DNA of 41,561 bases from an uncultured Pelagibacteraceae bacterium. Lineage in GTDB: Bacteria; Pseudomonadota; Alphaproteobacteria; Pelagibacterales; Pelagibacteraceae. The DNA lies in the NCBI GenBank assembly GCA_902569725.1, contig CACFVG010000009.1, forward strand, positions 1-41,561, given 5' to 3'. Positions within the stretch are counted from its first letter, which is position 1, and each line of letters opens with the position of its first letter. A program made the translations under genes and the position numbers. The notes below the pieces were generated by a model. That model made no database searches, was not told the DNA's origin, and saw only the letters and a list, made by a program, of their open reading frames with translations. Shown here in pieces: positions 17,008 to 25,031 of this stretch.

Positions 17008-18038
17008 GGATTTGGATAAATTTTTTGAATTTCATTAATTTCTTTAATAACTTCATCACTTAAATTTACATTTACACTTTCTATATCAGTTTTCAACTGC
17101 TCCATTGTCGTTGCTCCAATGATTACACTTGTGGTAAAATGCTGTAATTCACAAAACTTTAATGACATTTGACTCATATCAAGACTATGTTTTTTGCTTA
17201 TTTTGTAATATTCGTTTACCGCATTTTTCAAATTAGGTGTATTGTATCTATATTTCCAAAATTCCCAATCTCTCTCCATTCTAGATCCTTTTGGATATGT
17301 TTCATTTCTATATTTTCCACTTAGGTATCCACTTGCTAATGGAGAGTATGCCAAAAGTCCAATTTGATCTCTAATAGAAACTTCAGCAAGTCCGATCTCA
17401 TAAGTTCTATTTAACAAGCTATAGGGATTTTGAATAGACATCATTCTTGGTAGATTTTTTTCTTTAGCAATCTCTAGATATTTTGAAACACCCCAAGGAG
17501 TTTCATTAGAAAGACCTACTTCTCTAATTTTTCCATCTTTAACAAATCTTTGTAAATTTCCTAAAACGTCTTCAAATTTATTCCAATCATCTTTGTCTTT
17601 ATGTTCATATCCCAATTTGCCAAACATATTTGTATTTCTTTCCGGCCAGTGAAGTTGATATAAATCAATATAGTCTGTTTGTAGCCTTTTTAAGCTATCG
17701 TTTATAGCTTCTGTCAATTTTTCAATGCCATAATTATAACCTCCATCTCTTAAATATTCTCTACTCGGTCCCGCAACTTTGGTAGCTAAGATTACTTCGT
17801 TTCTCTTTTTTGTTTTTTTAAACCAATTACCTATGATTGCTTCTGTATGACCAAAAGTTTCTGCCTTAGGAGGAACAGCATATAATTCTGCAGTATCCCA
17901 AAAATTTACACCCTGATCTAAGGCATAATCCATTTGTTCAAAACCATCTTCTTGAGTATTTTGTTCACCCCAAGTCATTGTTCCTAAACAAATAGTGCTG
18001 ACTTTAAGATCTGTTGTACCTAATTTTCTATAATTCAT
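16998..18038 (-). CDS. Aldo/keto reductase (Tas-like)
   Basis: This 346-residue NADPH-dependent oxidoreductase has the AKR fold. It opens MNYRKLGTTDLKVSTICLGT, with catalytic Asp48 and Tyr53 in NFWDTAELYAVPP, a lysine in VILATKVAG, the histidine of YQLHWPERN, then GLSNETPWG and SIQNPYSLLNR, and a C-terminal VIIGATTMEQLKTDI cofactor site. The length and the AELYAVPP loop point to the E. coli Tas-like subgroup. The physiological substrate is unknown. It is divergent from the BI-1 gene, with 69 bases between the starts. Confidence 0.92.
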   Translation of the reverse strand: MNYRKLGTTDLKVSTICLGTMTWGEQNTQEDGFEQMDYALDQGVNFWDTAELYAVPPKAETFGHTEAIIGNWFKKTKKRNEVILATKVAGPSREYLRDGGYNYGIEKLTEAINDSLKRLQTDYIDLYQLHWPERNTNMFGKLGYEHKDKDDWNKFEDVLGNLQRFVKDGKIREVGLSNETPWGVSKYLEIAKEKNLPRMMSIQNPYSLLNRTYEIGLAEVSIRDQIGLLAYSPLASGYLSGKYRNETYPKGSRMERDWEFWKYRYNTPNLKNAVNEYYKISKKHSLDMSQMSLKFCELQHFTTSVIIGATTMEQLKTDIESVNVNLSDEVIKEINEIQKIYPNPCP

Positions 18039-18107
18039 TAAATATTAAATATTTTAAGGTTTTTATGATATCTTGAATAAATAGTAAAAGGCTATTATAT
18101 AAATGGT

Positions 18108-18869
18108 ATGGAATTTAATAAACAAAATATATTTAACAAAGTAAAAACAGCTACACAATCAACCGTAGTTATGGATGAAGGCTTAAGAGCCTATATGTTA
18201 AAAGTATATAATTATATGGCAACTGGAATTCTGTTAACTGGAATTATAGCACTTTTATCTTTTAAAATGTCAGTGGTTACTGATTCTAGTGGAGCCATAG
18301 CTGGTTTTACAAGTTTTGGAAATGCTTTATTTTTTTCTGGATTGAAGTGGATTGTAATGTTGGCACCACTTGGAATAGTTTTTTATATGAGTTTTGGAAT
18401 TAACAAAATGAGTGCTGCTAAAGCCCAAACAGTTTTCTGGGTATTTGCGGCTCTTATGGGTTTATCCTTATCATGGATATTATTAGTTTATACAGGAGTA
18501 AGTGTTGCAAGAGTATTTTTTATTACATCAGCAACTTTTGGTGCTATGAGTATTTATGGATATACCACTAAAAGAGATTTAACTAAGCTAGGTTCTTTTT
18601 TAATGATGGGGCTAATAGGGATAATTATTGCCTCTTTAGTTAACATATTTTTAAAGTCGTCAATGATGTATTTTGTAATTTCAATATTAGGAGTATTAAT
18701 TTTTGTTGGCCTAACTGCATACGATACTCAAAAAATTAAGAATATGTATGCCGCTTCTGACACCGGTGAATTAATGGGTAAAAAAGCAGTTATGGGAGCT
18801 TTAACTCTTTATCTAGACTTTATAAATCTATTTATAATGTTGCTAAGGCTTTTTGGTCAAAGAAGATAA
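18108..18869 (+). CDS. Bax inhibitor-1/YccA family membrane protein
   Basis: This 253-residue protein has seven predicted helices. Family signs include the N-terminal EGLRAYMLKVYNYMATGILL region, a mid-protein ARVFFITSATFGAMSIYGY and the C-terminal GLTAYDTQKIKNMY (with the conserved Asp of the proposed proton/calcium site), then LYLDFINLFIMLLRLFGQRR. Relatives such as E. coli YccA modulate FtsH; others leak calcium. Its stop lies two bases from the stop of the convergent DUF2794 gene, with no obvious terminator between. Confidence 0.93.
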   Translation: MEFNKQNIFNKVKTATQSTVVMDEGLRAYMLKVYNYMATGILLTGIIALLSFKMSVVTDSSGAIAGFTSFGNALFFSGLKWIVMLAPLGIVFYMSFGINKMSAAKAQTVFWVFAALMGLSLSWILLVYTGVSVARVFFITSATFGAMSIYGYTTKRDLTKLGSFLMMGLIGIIIASLVNIFLKSSMMYFVISILGVLIFVGLTAYDTQKIKNMYAASDTGELMGKKAVMGALTLYLDFINLFIMLLRLFGQRR

Positions 18870-18871
18870 TT

Positions 18872-19210
18872 TTACAATTTTTTCCAATTAATATTTATTA
18901 GTAAAGTTTTCAGTTCACTAGAATTTTTAATTATTTTTCCTTTTGAGTCTGTGATTAAATATTTTAGATTTTTGTTAATTGGTCTAAAATTTTTACAAAT
19001 TTTATAAGTTGCATTTTCGGTTGAATTTTTGAACACACTAAAACCCACTTGCTTACTTGAAATATTTAATCCGTAATCTTTCCAAGAACCTTCCGATACC
19101 ATTTTTGCGTATAAATCTAATATAATTTTCAATTCATTTTTTTCAAAAAAATACTTGTAACTTTTATCTGAATAAACATTGTTTATAACTAATTTAAGAT
19201 TTCTATTCAT
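18872..19210 (-). CDS. DUF2794 family protein
   Basis: This soluble 112-residue protein belongs to DUF2794, a family I know mainly from alphaproteobacteria. Recognisable parts are the FEKNELKIILDLYAKMVSEG helix (23-42), WKDYGLNISSKQVGFSVFKN, and ATYKICKNFRP. No function is established. Its start overlaps the yciB stop region by eight bases on the same strand, so the two are co-transcribed. Confidence 0.85.
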   Translation of the reverse strand: MNRNLKLVINNVYSDKSYKYFFEKNELKIILDLYAKMVSEGSWKDYGLNISSKQVGFSVFKNSTENATYKICKNFRPINKNLKYLITDSKGKIIKNSSELKTLLININWKKL

Positions 19211-19754
19211 TTAATTTATATTTATTTATTATTGATATTTGTAGAGCTGTAAAAATTATTGTTAATGGTAAAATTCCCCAAACTTTGAAATTAACCCAGA
19301 ATTCTTCTGATTGAGTTCTCCAAATAATCTCATTTAGTAGTGCTAAACTGAAAAAGAAATATGCCCACCTTAAATTCAATATATTCCAACCTTCATCTGT
19401 TAATGGCAAAGATTTACCAAGCATTTTTTTCAAAATTGGTTCATTTGTAAAATATTTTCCAACTAATAAAACTAATCCAAACAATATATTTATAATTGTT
19501 GGTTTAATATAAATGAAAATAGGATTATCAAAATATATTGTTAACCCCCCAAATAAAGTAATTAATATTCCACCAAGAAGTGGAACCATAGGAATTTTCT
19601 TTTCCAAAATCCAAACAACAATTATAGCAATCAATGTTGCAACTATGAATGGAGGAATTGCGACAATTAAATTTTTTTCGTTTTTGTAATAAAAACTAAA
19701 AAAAACTAATAAAGGTCCGAAATCGGTGATAAATTTAACAAATGATTTATTCAC
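19203..19754 (-). CDS. yciB: Inner membrane-spanning protein YciB (septation protein A)
   Basis: This 183-residue protein has five to six helices and the YciB/IspZ pattern: KFITDFGPLLVFFSFYYK at the start, GGILITLFGGLTIYFDNPIF (61-80), KPTIINILFGLVLLVGKYF, and WNILNLRWAYFFFSLALLNE (123-142). YciB acts in envelope and septation processes in enterobacteria; its molecular function is unsettled. It is divergent from hspQ and upstream of the DUF2794 gene in one short operon. Confidence 0.92.
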   Translation of the reverse strand: MNKSFVKFITDFGPLLVFFSFYYKNEKNLIVAIPPFIVATLIAIIVVWILEKKIPMVPLLGGILITLFGGLTIYFDNPIFIYIKPTIINILFGLVLLVGKYFTNEPILKKMLGKSLPLTDEGWNILNLRWAYFFFSLALLNEIIWRTQSEEFWVNFKVWGILPLTIIFTALQISIINKYKLNE

Positions 19755-19831
19755 AAAAACATATTAACAGATTGATATAACATTTAAATTTTTTTATTGA
19801 TTTTTTTATCTAAATACCCATATTTACTATT

Positions 19832-20152
19832 GTGAGTATTCAAAAAGCAAAATTTTCTATAGGGGACGTAGTAAAACATAAGCACTTTGATTTTAGAGGT
19901 GTAATTTATGATGTTGATTTTGAATTTAATAATTCAGAAGAGTGGTATCAATCAATACCGAAAAATGTTAGACCAAGAAAAAATCAACCTTTCTACCATC
20001 TTCTAGCTGAAAATGACGATGTTACCTATGAGGCCTATGTGTCCGAGCAAAATTTGCTAGTTGATGAATCTGAAGAACCCATTAAACACCCTTTAATCAA
20101 TGAGATTTTTTCAGGCAAAAAAGGGTCAACTTATTTTAAGCCTTCAAATTAA
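19832..20152 (+). CDS. hspQ: Heat shock protein HspQ (hemimethylated-DNA-binding-like)
   Basis: This 106-residue HspQ/YccV protein reads KFSIGDVVKHKHFDFRGVIY, then DVDFEF, PRKNQPFYHLLAENDD, TYEAYVSEQNLL and a PIKHPLINEIF end. E. coli HspQ binds DnaA and modulates Lon. The start is GTG at 19832; no ATG lies in a sensible position before the conserved region. It stands alone between divergent yciB and the ccm cluster, with a weak hairpin after its stop. Confidence 0.93.
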   Translation: MSIQKAKFSIGDVVKHKHFDFRGVIYDVDFEFNNSEEWYQSIPKNVRPRKNQPFYHLLAENDDVTYEAYVSEQNLLVDESEEPIKHPLINEIFSGKKGSTYFKPSN

Positions 20153-20184
20153 TATACAGTCAATATTCCAACACAATTAACCCA

Positions 20185-20207
20185 AAACTTAGACATATCT
20201 AAAGTTT
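20185..20207 (+). terminator. Weak terminator-like hairpin after hspQ
   Basis: AAACTTAGA (20185-20193) and TCTAAAGTTT (20198-20207) pair with one bulged base around a CATA loop, followed by an AT-rich run with five T's at 20211-20215. It lies 33 bases after the hspQ stop. The stem is AT-rich, so termination would be inefficient. Confidence 0.35.
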
Positions 20208-20240
20208 ATATTTTTATTAGGTAGAAAACACTTTACCATA

Positions 20241-20299
20241 TCTGATCAAGGATACTTTTTATCCCTTATTTATCTCCCTCTGTAGTATTCTTGATCAGA
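20241..20299. promoter_or_regulatory. 15-bp inverted repeat upstream of ccmC
   Basis: TCTGATCAAGGATAC (20241-20255) and GTATTCTTGATCAGA (20285-20299) pair over 15 positions with one G-T mismatch (G-U in RNA) and a 29-base loop. Each arm also holds the palindrome TGATCA. It ends 52 bases before the ccmC start. It could be a leader hairpin or a pair of operator sites for a dimeric regulator of cytochrome c maturation. No U-run follows, so it is not a standard terminator. Confidence 0.55.
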
Positions 20300-20351
20300 A
20301 TAATCACAAAAATTATTAAACAAAATAAATTTTTATAGATATAAGTCTTAA

Positions 20352-21059
20352 ATGCTAAAAAATTTTGAACCAAATAAAATATTTTTAATAACATCTAAAG
20401 CACCAAAATATATTTTATTTGCATTCATAATTATTATTTCTATTGGATTAATAGAGGCCCTAATTATTTCCCCCGAAGATTATATCCAAAGCCATTCGGT
20501 AAGAATTATGTATGTTCATGTGCCTTCTGCATGGATATCTCTTGGTACTTTTTCAGTTATTGCAATTTTATCTTTTGTAATACTGATTTTTAAAAATAAA
20601 TCTTTTATACTTATTGCAAAAAGTTTAGCTCCATCTGGTTTAGTATTTAATATAATTGCTTTAGTAACAGGATCTATTTGGGGCAAACCAACCTGGGGAA
20701 CTTGGTGGGCTTGGGATGCAAGAATTACATCAATGCTAATATTAGCTCTATTTTATATTATATATATTTTAGCTTGGAGAATTTATGATGGCACAGAAAA
20801 AGTTGATAAAGTAACTTCATTGATTGCAATATTGGGTGCAATTAATATTCCAATTATTAAATATTCTGTTGATTGGTGGTCTACATTGCACCAACCTGCT
20901 TCAATAAATATATTTGTAAAAACCTCAATACATTCATCTATGATTGTTCCCTTAGCCTTAATGACTGCGGCATTTGCACTATTCTCAATTCTGATTTTTT
21001 TGATGAAATATAATACAGAACTGATAAAAATTAAAAATAAAGGACTAGATAGATTATGA
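20352..21059 (+). CDS. ccmC: Haem exporter permease CcmC
   Basis: CcmC presents haem to CcmE at the periplasmic face in system I cytochrome c maturation. The 235-residue protein has six helices, the tryptophan-rich WGKPTWGTWWAWDARIT motif near residues 112-128, and flanking histidines (MYVHVPSAW and STLHQPAS) that hold haem. The length is normal. It opens the ccmC-D-E-F-G-H run and its stop overlaps ccmD (ATGA). The ABC partners CcmA and CcmB are not in this window. Confidence 0.96.
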   Translation: MLKNFEPNKIFLITSKAPKYILFAFIIIISIGLIEALIISPEDYIQSHSVRIMYVHVPSAWISLGTFSVIAILSFVILIFKNKSFILIAKSLAPSGLVFNIIALVTGSIWGKPTWGTWWAWDARITSMLILALFYIIYILAWRIYDGTEKVDKVTSLIAILGAINIPIIKYSVDWWSTLHQPASINIFVKTSIHSSMIVPLALMTAAFALFSILIFLMKYNTELIKIKNKGLDRL

Positions 21060-21289
21060 TTAATGATATTATTTCAATGAATGGATATGGGATTTATGTT
21101 TGGTCTGCGTTTGCATTTACATTGATTAGTTTTGTAGCTCTGTACACAGTAATTAAAATTCAGCTTGTTAAAGAAAAAATTAAATTTGATAAAAAATATT
21201 TAACTTTAACCTCAGATAAAAGACAAACTGTAAGAGCTCAAAAAACTTATAAAGGAATTTTAGCAAGCAATTTAGTTTCAAAAATTTAA
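21056..21289 (+). CDS. ccmD: Haem exporter protein CcmD
   Basis: This small protein (77 residues) has one membrane helix and the CcmD opening MNGYGIYVWSAFAFTLISF at residues 8-26, after a short N-terminal piece. CcmD helps release holo-CcmE from the CcmABC complex. The overlap with ccmC (ATGA) favours the start used here; the Met at residue 8 is an alternative. The basic tail of about 45 residues is longer than in many homologues. Confidence 0.88.
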   Translation: MINDIISMNGYGIYVWSAFAFTLISFVALYTVIKIQLVKEKIKFDKKYLTLTSDKRQTVRAQKTYKGILASNLVSKI

Positions 21290-21301
21290 CTTTATTTAAT
21301 C

Positions 21302-21727
21302 ATGTATGGTAAAAAAGTTAAATTAAGGTTATTGTTTTTATCATTTATTTTTTTAATTATAATTCTTTCTGTTTTTTTAATCCTAAAATCATTGGAAGAA
21401 AACGTAGTTTATTTTATTTCTCCTACAGAAATAAAAAATTTGCCTGAAATAGATATTACAAAAAGAATAAGAGTTGGAGGTATGGTTAAAGAAGAAACAA
21501 TTAAATTAAATCAAAACCAAATTAGCTTTGTCATAACTGATTTTAAAAATGAAATAAATGTTACTTATTCTGGTGCTGTTCCTAATTTATTTTCTGAAGG
21601 AAAAGGTGTTGTTGCTGAGGGTTATTTAAAAGATCGTAGTTTTTTTAATGCAAAGAAAATACTTGCAAAACATGATGAAAATTATATGCCGCCCGAAGTT
21701 AAAGAAGCTCTGGAGGCAACAAAGTGA
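21302..21727 (+). CDS. ccmE: Cytochrome c-type biogenesis protein CcmE (haem chaperone)
   Basis: CcmE carries haem covalently on a histidine to CcmF. The 141-residue protein has an N-terminal membrane anchor (about 8-29), the OB-fold ([35 protein letters not shown]) and the haem-binding HDENY motif with His124 and Tyr128. The length and motif are standard. Its stop overlaps the ccmF start. Confidence 0.96.
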   Translation: MYGKKVKLRLLFLSFIFLIIILSVFLILKSLEENVVYFISPTEIKNLPEIDITKRIRVGGMVKEETIKLNQNQISFVITDFKNEINVTYSGAVPNLFSEGKGVVAEGYLKDRSFFNAKKILAKHDENYMPPEVKEALEATK

Positions 21728-23598
21728 TTTCAACTCATATAGGATATTATTCACTTTTATTAGGTTTTATTATTTCAGCAATTTTACTTTTTTATTCAAT
21801 TTTCTATTTTAAAAAAAATAATCAAAAAATAAATCAAAATATTTTTTCACTTTTATTTTTTCAGTTTTTTTCAGTCGTAATAAGTTTTATATCTTTAGTT
21901 TATTCTTTTATTATTTCAGATTTTAGTAATGCGACTGTTTATAATAATTCACATTCAACAAAACCAATGTTTTATAAAATTACTGGAACGTGGGGAAATC
22001 ATGAAGGAAGTTTATTGCTTTGGTTGCTTGTTTTAACTTTGTTTATTTTTTTATTTATTATTTTTTCAAAAAAACAACCTACAAAATACAGATTTTTATC
22101 TATTTTTTTTCAACAAATTATAATTTCAGGATTTTTTTTATTTTTATTATTAACCTCAAATCCATTTAATTTTTTATTTCCAATTCCAAATGAAGGTCTT
22201 GGTTTAAATCCAATTTTACAAGATCCTGCGTTAGCAATCCATCCCCCAATTCTATATTTAGGTTATGTTGGTTCATCAATAATCTTTTCTGCTTCTTTGG
22301 CATCATTAGTGCAAAATAATATTAATAAAGAATGGGCAAACCATATAAAAAAATGGATTCAAATAGCCTGGTTCTTTTTAACAATTGGAATTTTATTAGG
22401 CTCAATATGGGCTTATTATGAACTGGGATGGGGAGGATTCTGGTTTTGGGATCCTGTAGAAAACGTTTCTCTAATGCCCTGGTTATGTTTGACTGCTCTT
22501 TTTCATACAGTCATAGTGCTGGAGAAAAGAAACCTTCTAAAATCATGGACAATAATACTATCAATAGCAACATTTACATTTAGTATGATTGGAACTTTTT
22601 TAGTTAGATCTGGAATATTAAATTCAGTTCATACATTTGCGAATGATCCAGAAAGAGGAGTATTTATTTTAATATTTCTATTTTCATTAATACTTTTATC
22701 TATAATCTTATTTTTTATCTATCAAGTTAATGAAAGTAGATTAGAAAAAAATTTTTTTTTAATTAGTAAAGAAACATCAATTTTAATTAACAATTGGTTT
22801 ATGATGTATTTTTTATCCGTTATTTTAATAGGGACTACATACCCTATATTTTTAGAGGTTATAACTAATGAAAAAATTTCGATTGGGCCTCCATTTTTTA
22901 ATAAACTTATAATTCCATTTTTAATATTATTTTTAATTTTTATGGCACTGGGGCCTAATTTAAAATGGATTAAAGATAGTTATAAAAATACAAAATATTC
23001 AAGAATTTTTTTATTTTTTGTGTGTATTTTTATATCTTTTTATATAGTTAAAAAAACATCATCAGAAATTTTATTCATTTCTATTTTAGGTGGGGCTGCT
23101 TTATATTTATTATTTATTACTATTAATGAATTTTTAAATAGAAAGAACAATTTTTCTCAGACTATTTCACATTTTGGATTTAGTTTATTTGTAATAAGTA
23201 TTCTCCTAAATAGTTTATTTTCGAGCGAGTTTTCAGCAAATATGAAATTAGGACAAGAGTTAGTTTACAAAAAAGAACAAATAAAGTTTTTAAAAATTAA
23301 ATCAATTGATAAAGAAAACTATAAGTCCATTATTGCGAATTTTGAAATAAAAGATGAAAAAAAAAATATAACTTCTTTGTATCCTGAAATTAGAATTTAC
23401 AATCAACCGAATATACTAACTAGTGAGGCAGATATAAAGACGACTATTTTTTTTGATAAATTTATAGTCATAAATTTACTTAAAGGGGAAGAAATTTTTA
23501 ATGTTAGATATCAAACAAAACCATTTATGATCTGGATTTGGATTTCAGTTTGTTTAATTTCAATTGGAGGAATATTTAGCGTATTAAAAAAAAATTAG
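21724..23598 (+). CDS. ccmF: Haem lyase CcmF
   Basis: CcmF attaches haem to apocytochrome c. This 624-residue multispanning protein has the [12 protein letters not shown] haem-handling motif at 236-247, an early [13 protein letters not shown] block (88-100), [13 protein letters not shown] (171-183), and [21 protein letters not shown] after the motif. About fourteen hydrophobic segments are visible, with a periplasmic domain before the last helix. It is slightly shorter than many homologues (around 650). Confidence 0.96.
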   Translation: MISTHIGYYSLLLGFIISAILLFYSIFYFKKNNQKINQNIFSLLFFQFFSVVISFISLVYSFIISDFSNATVYNNSHSTKPMFYKITGTWGNHEGSLLLWLLVLTLFIFLFIIFSKKQPTKYRFLSIFFQQIIISGFFLFLLLTSNPFNFLFPIPNEGLGLNPILQDPALAIHPPILYLGYVGSSIIFSASLASLVQNNINKEWANHIKKWIQIAWFFLTIGILLGSIWAYYELGWGGFWFWDPVENVSLMPWLCLTALFHTVIVLEKRNLLKSWTIILSIATFTFSMIGTFLVRSGILNSVHTFANDPERGVFILIFLFSLILLSIILFFIYQVNESRLEKNFFLISKETSILINNWFMMYFLSVILIGTTYPIFLEVITNEKISIGPPFFNKLIIPFLILFLIFMALGPNLKWIKDSYKNTKYSRIFLFFVCIFISFYIVKKTSSEILFISILGGAALYLLFITINEFLNRKNNFSQTISHFGFSLFVISILLNSLFSSEFSANMKLGQELVYKKEQIKFLKIKSIDKENYKSIIANFEIKDEKKNITSLYPEIRIYNQPNILTSEADIKTTIFFDKFIVINLLKGEEIFNVRYQTKPFMIWIWISVCLISIGGIFSVLKKN

Positions 23599-23601
23599 TA
23601 T

Positions 23602-24123
23602 ATGAAAAAAAATATTTTTTATTTATCCATATTATTATTTTTTACATTTATTTTTACTATATTTTATATAGGCTTAGATAAACCTAATTTTTATAAACCA
23701 AAAGAGGTAAAAAATAAAAATTTAGAAGAGTTTATTAGTACTGAACTATTTTCAAATAAACAGTTTAACTCTAAAGATATTATTCAGAGTAATAATTTTA
23801 CATTAATAAACATATGGTCTTCGTGGTGTGCTCCTTGCAGGTCAGAACACGCAATACTTATGAACTTAAGTAAAAAAACAGACTTAAATATTGTTGGTTT
23901 AAACTATAAAGATAAAAAGAATAATGCTATTAAATTTTTAGATGAACTAGGTAATCCTTTTTCAAAAAATTTAATTGATCCAGATGGTGTTATATCTATT
24001 TCACTAGGAGCTTATGGAGTTCCTGAAAGTTTTCTTTTAAACAATCAATCAAGAATTATTAAAAAATATATTGGTCCTTTAACTAGTGATAATATCTCTG
24101 AAATTATAAAAATAACACAATGA
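23602..24123 (+). CDS. ccmG: Thiol:disulfide interchange protein CcmG/DsbE
   Basis: CcmG is a membrane-anchored periplasmic thioredoxin that reduces the haem-binding cysteines of apocytochrome c. The 173-residue protein has an N-terminal anchor, the active site WCAPC (Trp75-Cys79) in NIWSSWCAPCRSEH, and the family's cis-proline region YGVPESFLLNN with an ILDPDG-like acidic stretch (LIDPDGVISISLGAYGVPE). It overlaps ccmH by ATGA. Confidence 0.95.
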   Translation: MKKNIFYLSILLFFTFIFTIFYIGLDKPNFYKPKEVKNKNLEEFISTELFSNKQFNSKDIIQSNNFTLINIWSSWCAPCRSEHAILMNLSKKTDLNIVGLNYKDKKNNAIKFLDELGNPFSKNLIDPDGVISISLGAYGVPESFLLNNQSRIIKKYIGPLTSDNISEIIKITQ

Positions 24124-24473
24124 CGAGACCAATTAAATATATACTATTAATATTATTTTTTATTCTAACTTTTCAAAAACCTTCAATTGCAAATAATATT
24201 TCTTTTGAGGTTGATAAAATTTCTAAAAATCTTAGATGTTTAATTTGTCAAGGGCAGTCAGTGTACGATTCCCAATCAGATTTTGCATTAAGTATGAAAA
24301 AGTTAATAAAAAATAAATTAGAGGACGGGAAATCAGAAAAACAAATTTATTTATATTTAAAAAATAAATATGGTGAATGGATTGTATATGATCCAGAGTT
24401 TAACAAAAAAAAATTTAATATTATGGATATTTCCATTGATTTTATTTATTTTTGGAGGCCTATTAATTTATAG
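24120..24473 (+). CDS. ccmH: Cytochrome c maturation protein CcmH, C-terminus out of frame
   Basis: CcmH handles apocytochrome thiols; the LRCLICQGQS motif (Cys40, Cys43) and the helical SDFALSMKKLIKNKLEDGKS region are clear after a signal-like N-terminus. The frame as given ends in a non-family tail (KKKFNIMDISIDFIYFWRP). Shifting frame at the nine A's at 24405-24413 gives NLILWIFPLILFIFGGLLIY, then RKVFIN and TAG at 24490-24492, which is the expected C-terminal membrane anchor of CcmH. One A fewer, or two more, restores it. The current product would lack its anchor. This is a sequence error, mutation or slippage site. Confidence 0.9.
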   Translation: MTRPIKYILLILFFILTFQKPSIANNISFEVDKISKNLRCLICQGQSVYDSQSDFALSMKKLIKNKLEDGKSEKQIYLYLKNKYGEWIVYDPEFNKKKFNIMDISIDFIYFWRPINL

Positions 24474-24503
24474 AAAAGTGTTTATTAATTAGATCTAAAT
24501 AAA

Positions 24504-25022
24504 ATGAAACAAACACTTAAAATAACATTAAATCTATTTTTTTTATTTTTATTCATAGTTCCATCATATAGTGAAGAAAAAAAAGAAAATATTAATGAAC
24601 ATTCATTGAATTTTTATACTGGAATGTTTGATTATAGTGATGATGGTCAAAGAGCTGCTTTATTTGGGCTTCAACATGAAAATGAAAATTTAGTTAGAGA
24701 AAGTTTTTTAGGTACTATCTCTCCAGTTACTGGCTTTATGATAACTGAAAATAATGCAGCTTATGGATATACAGGAATTCAGGCATTTTATAATTTAGGT
24801 CAATTAAACTTCACTCCTTCTTTTACGCCAGGAATATATAGTCAAGGAGATGGAAAAGATCTAGGACATACAATTGAGTTTAAAACTGAACTTCAATTTT
24901 CATTAGATGTTTTTTCTGATAGTGAGCTGGGCTTTTCTTATAATCATATATCTAATGCAAGTTTAGGAGAAAAGAACCCTGGGGCAAATAGCTATATGTT
25001 TAACTTTGTTAAACAATTTTAA
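24504..25022 (+). CDS. PagL-like lipid A 3-O-deacylase (acyloxyacyl hydrolase family)
   Basis: This 172-residue protein has a Sec signal peptide (residues 1-23, ending SYSEE) and alternating hydrophobic strands of a small outer-membrane barrel. The C-terminal motif FSYNHISNASLGEKNPGANS carries the PagL His148-x-Ser150-Asn, the His and Ser of the catalytic pair. The Glu expected 12 residues after the Ser in Pseudomonas PagL is Asn162 here, a state I believe also occurs in many alphaproteobacterial homologues. PagL removes the 3-position acyl chain of lipid A. It lies 11 bases after the frame-corrected ccmH stop. Confidence 0.85.
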   Translation: MKQTLKITLNLFFLFLFIVPSYSEEKKENINEHSLNFYTGMFDYSDDGQRAALFGLQHENENLVRESFLGTISPVTGFMITENNAAYGYTGIQAFYNLGQLNFTPSFTPGIYSQGDGKDLGHTIEFKTELQFSLDVFSDSELGFSYNHISNASLGEKNPGANSYMFNFVKQF

Positions 25023-25031
25023 ATTAAATCA

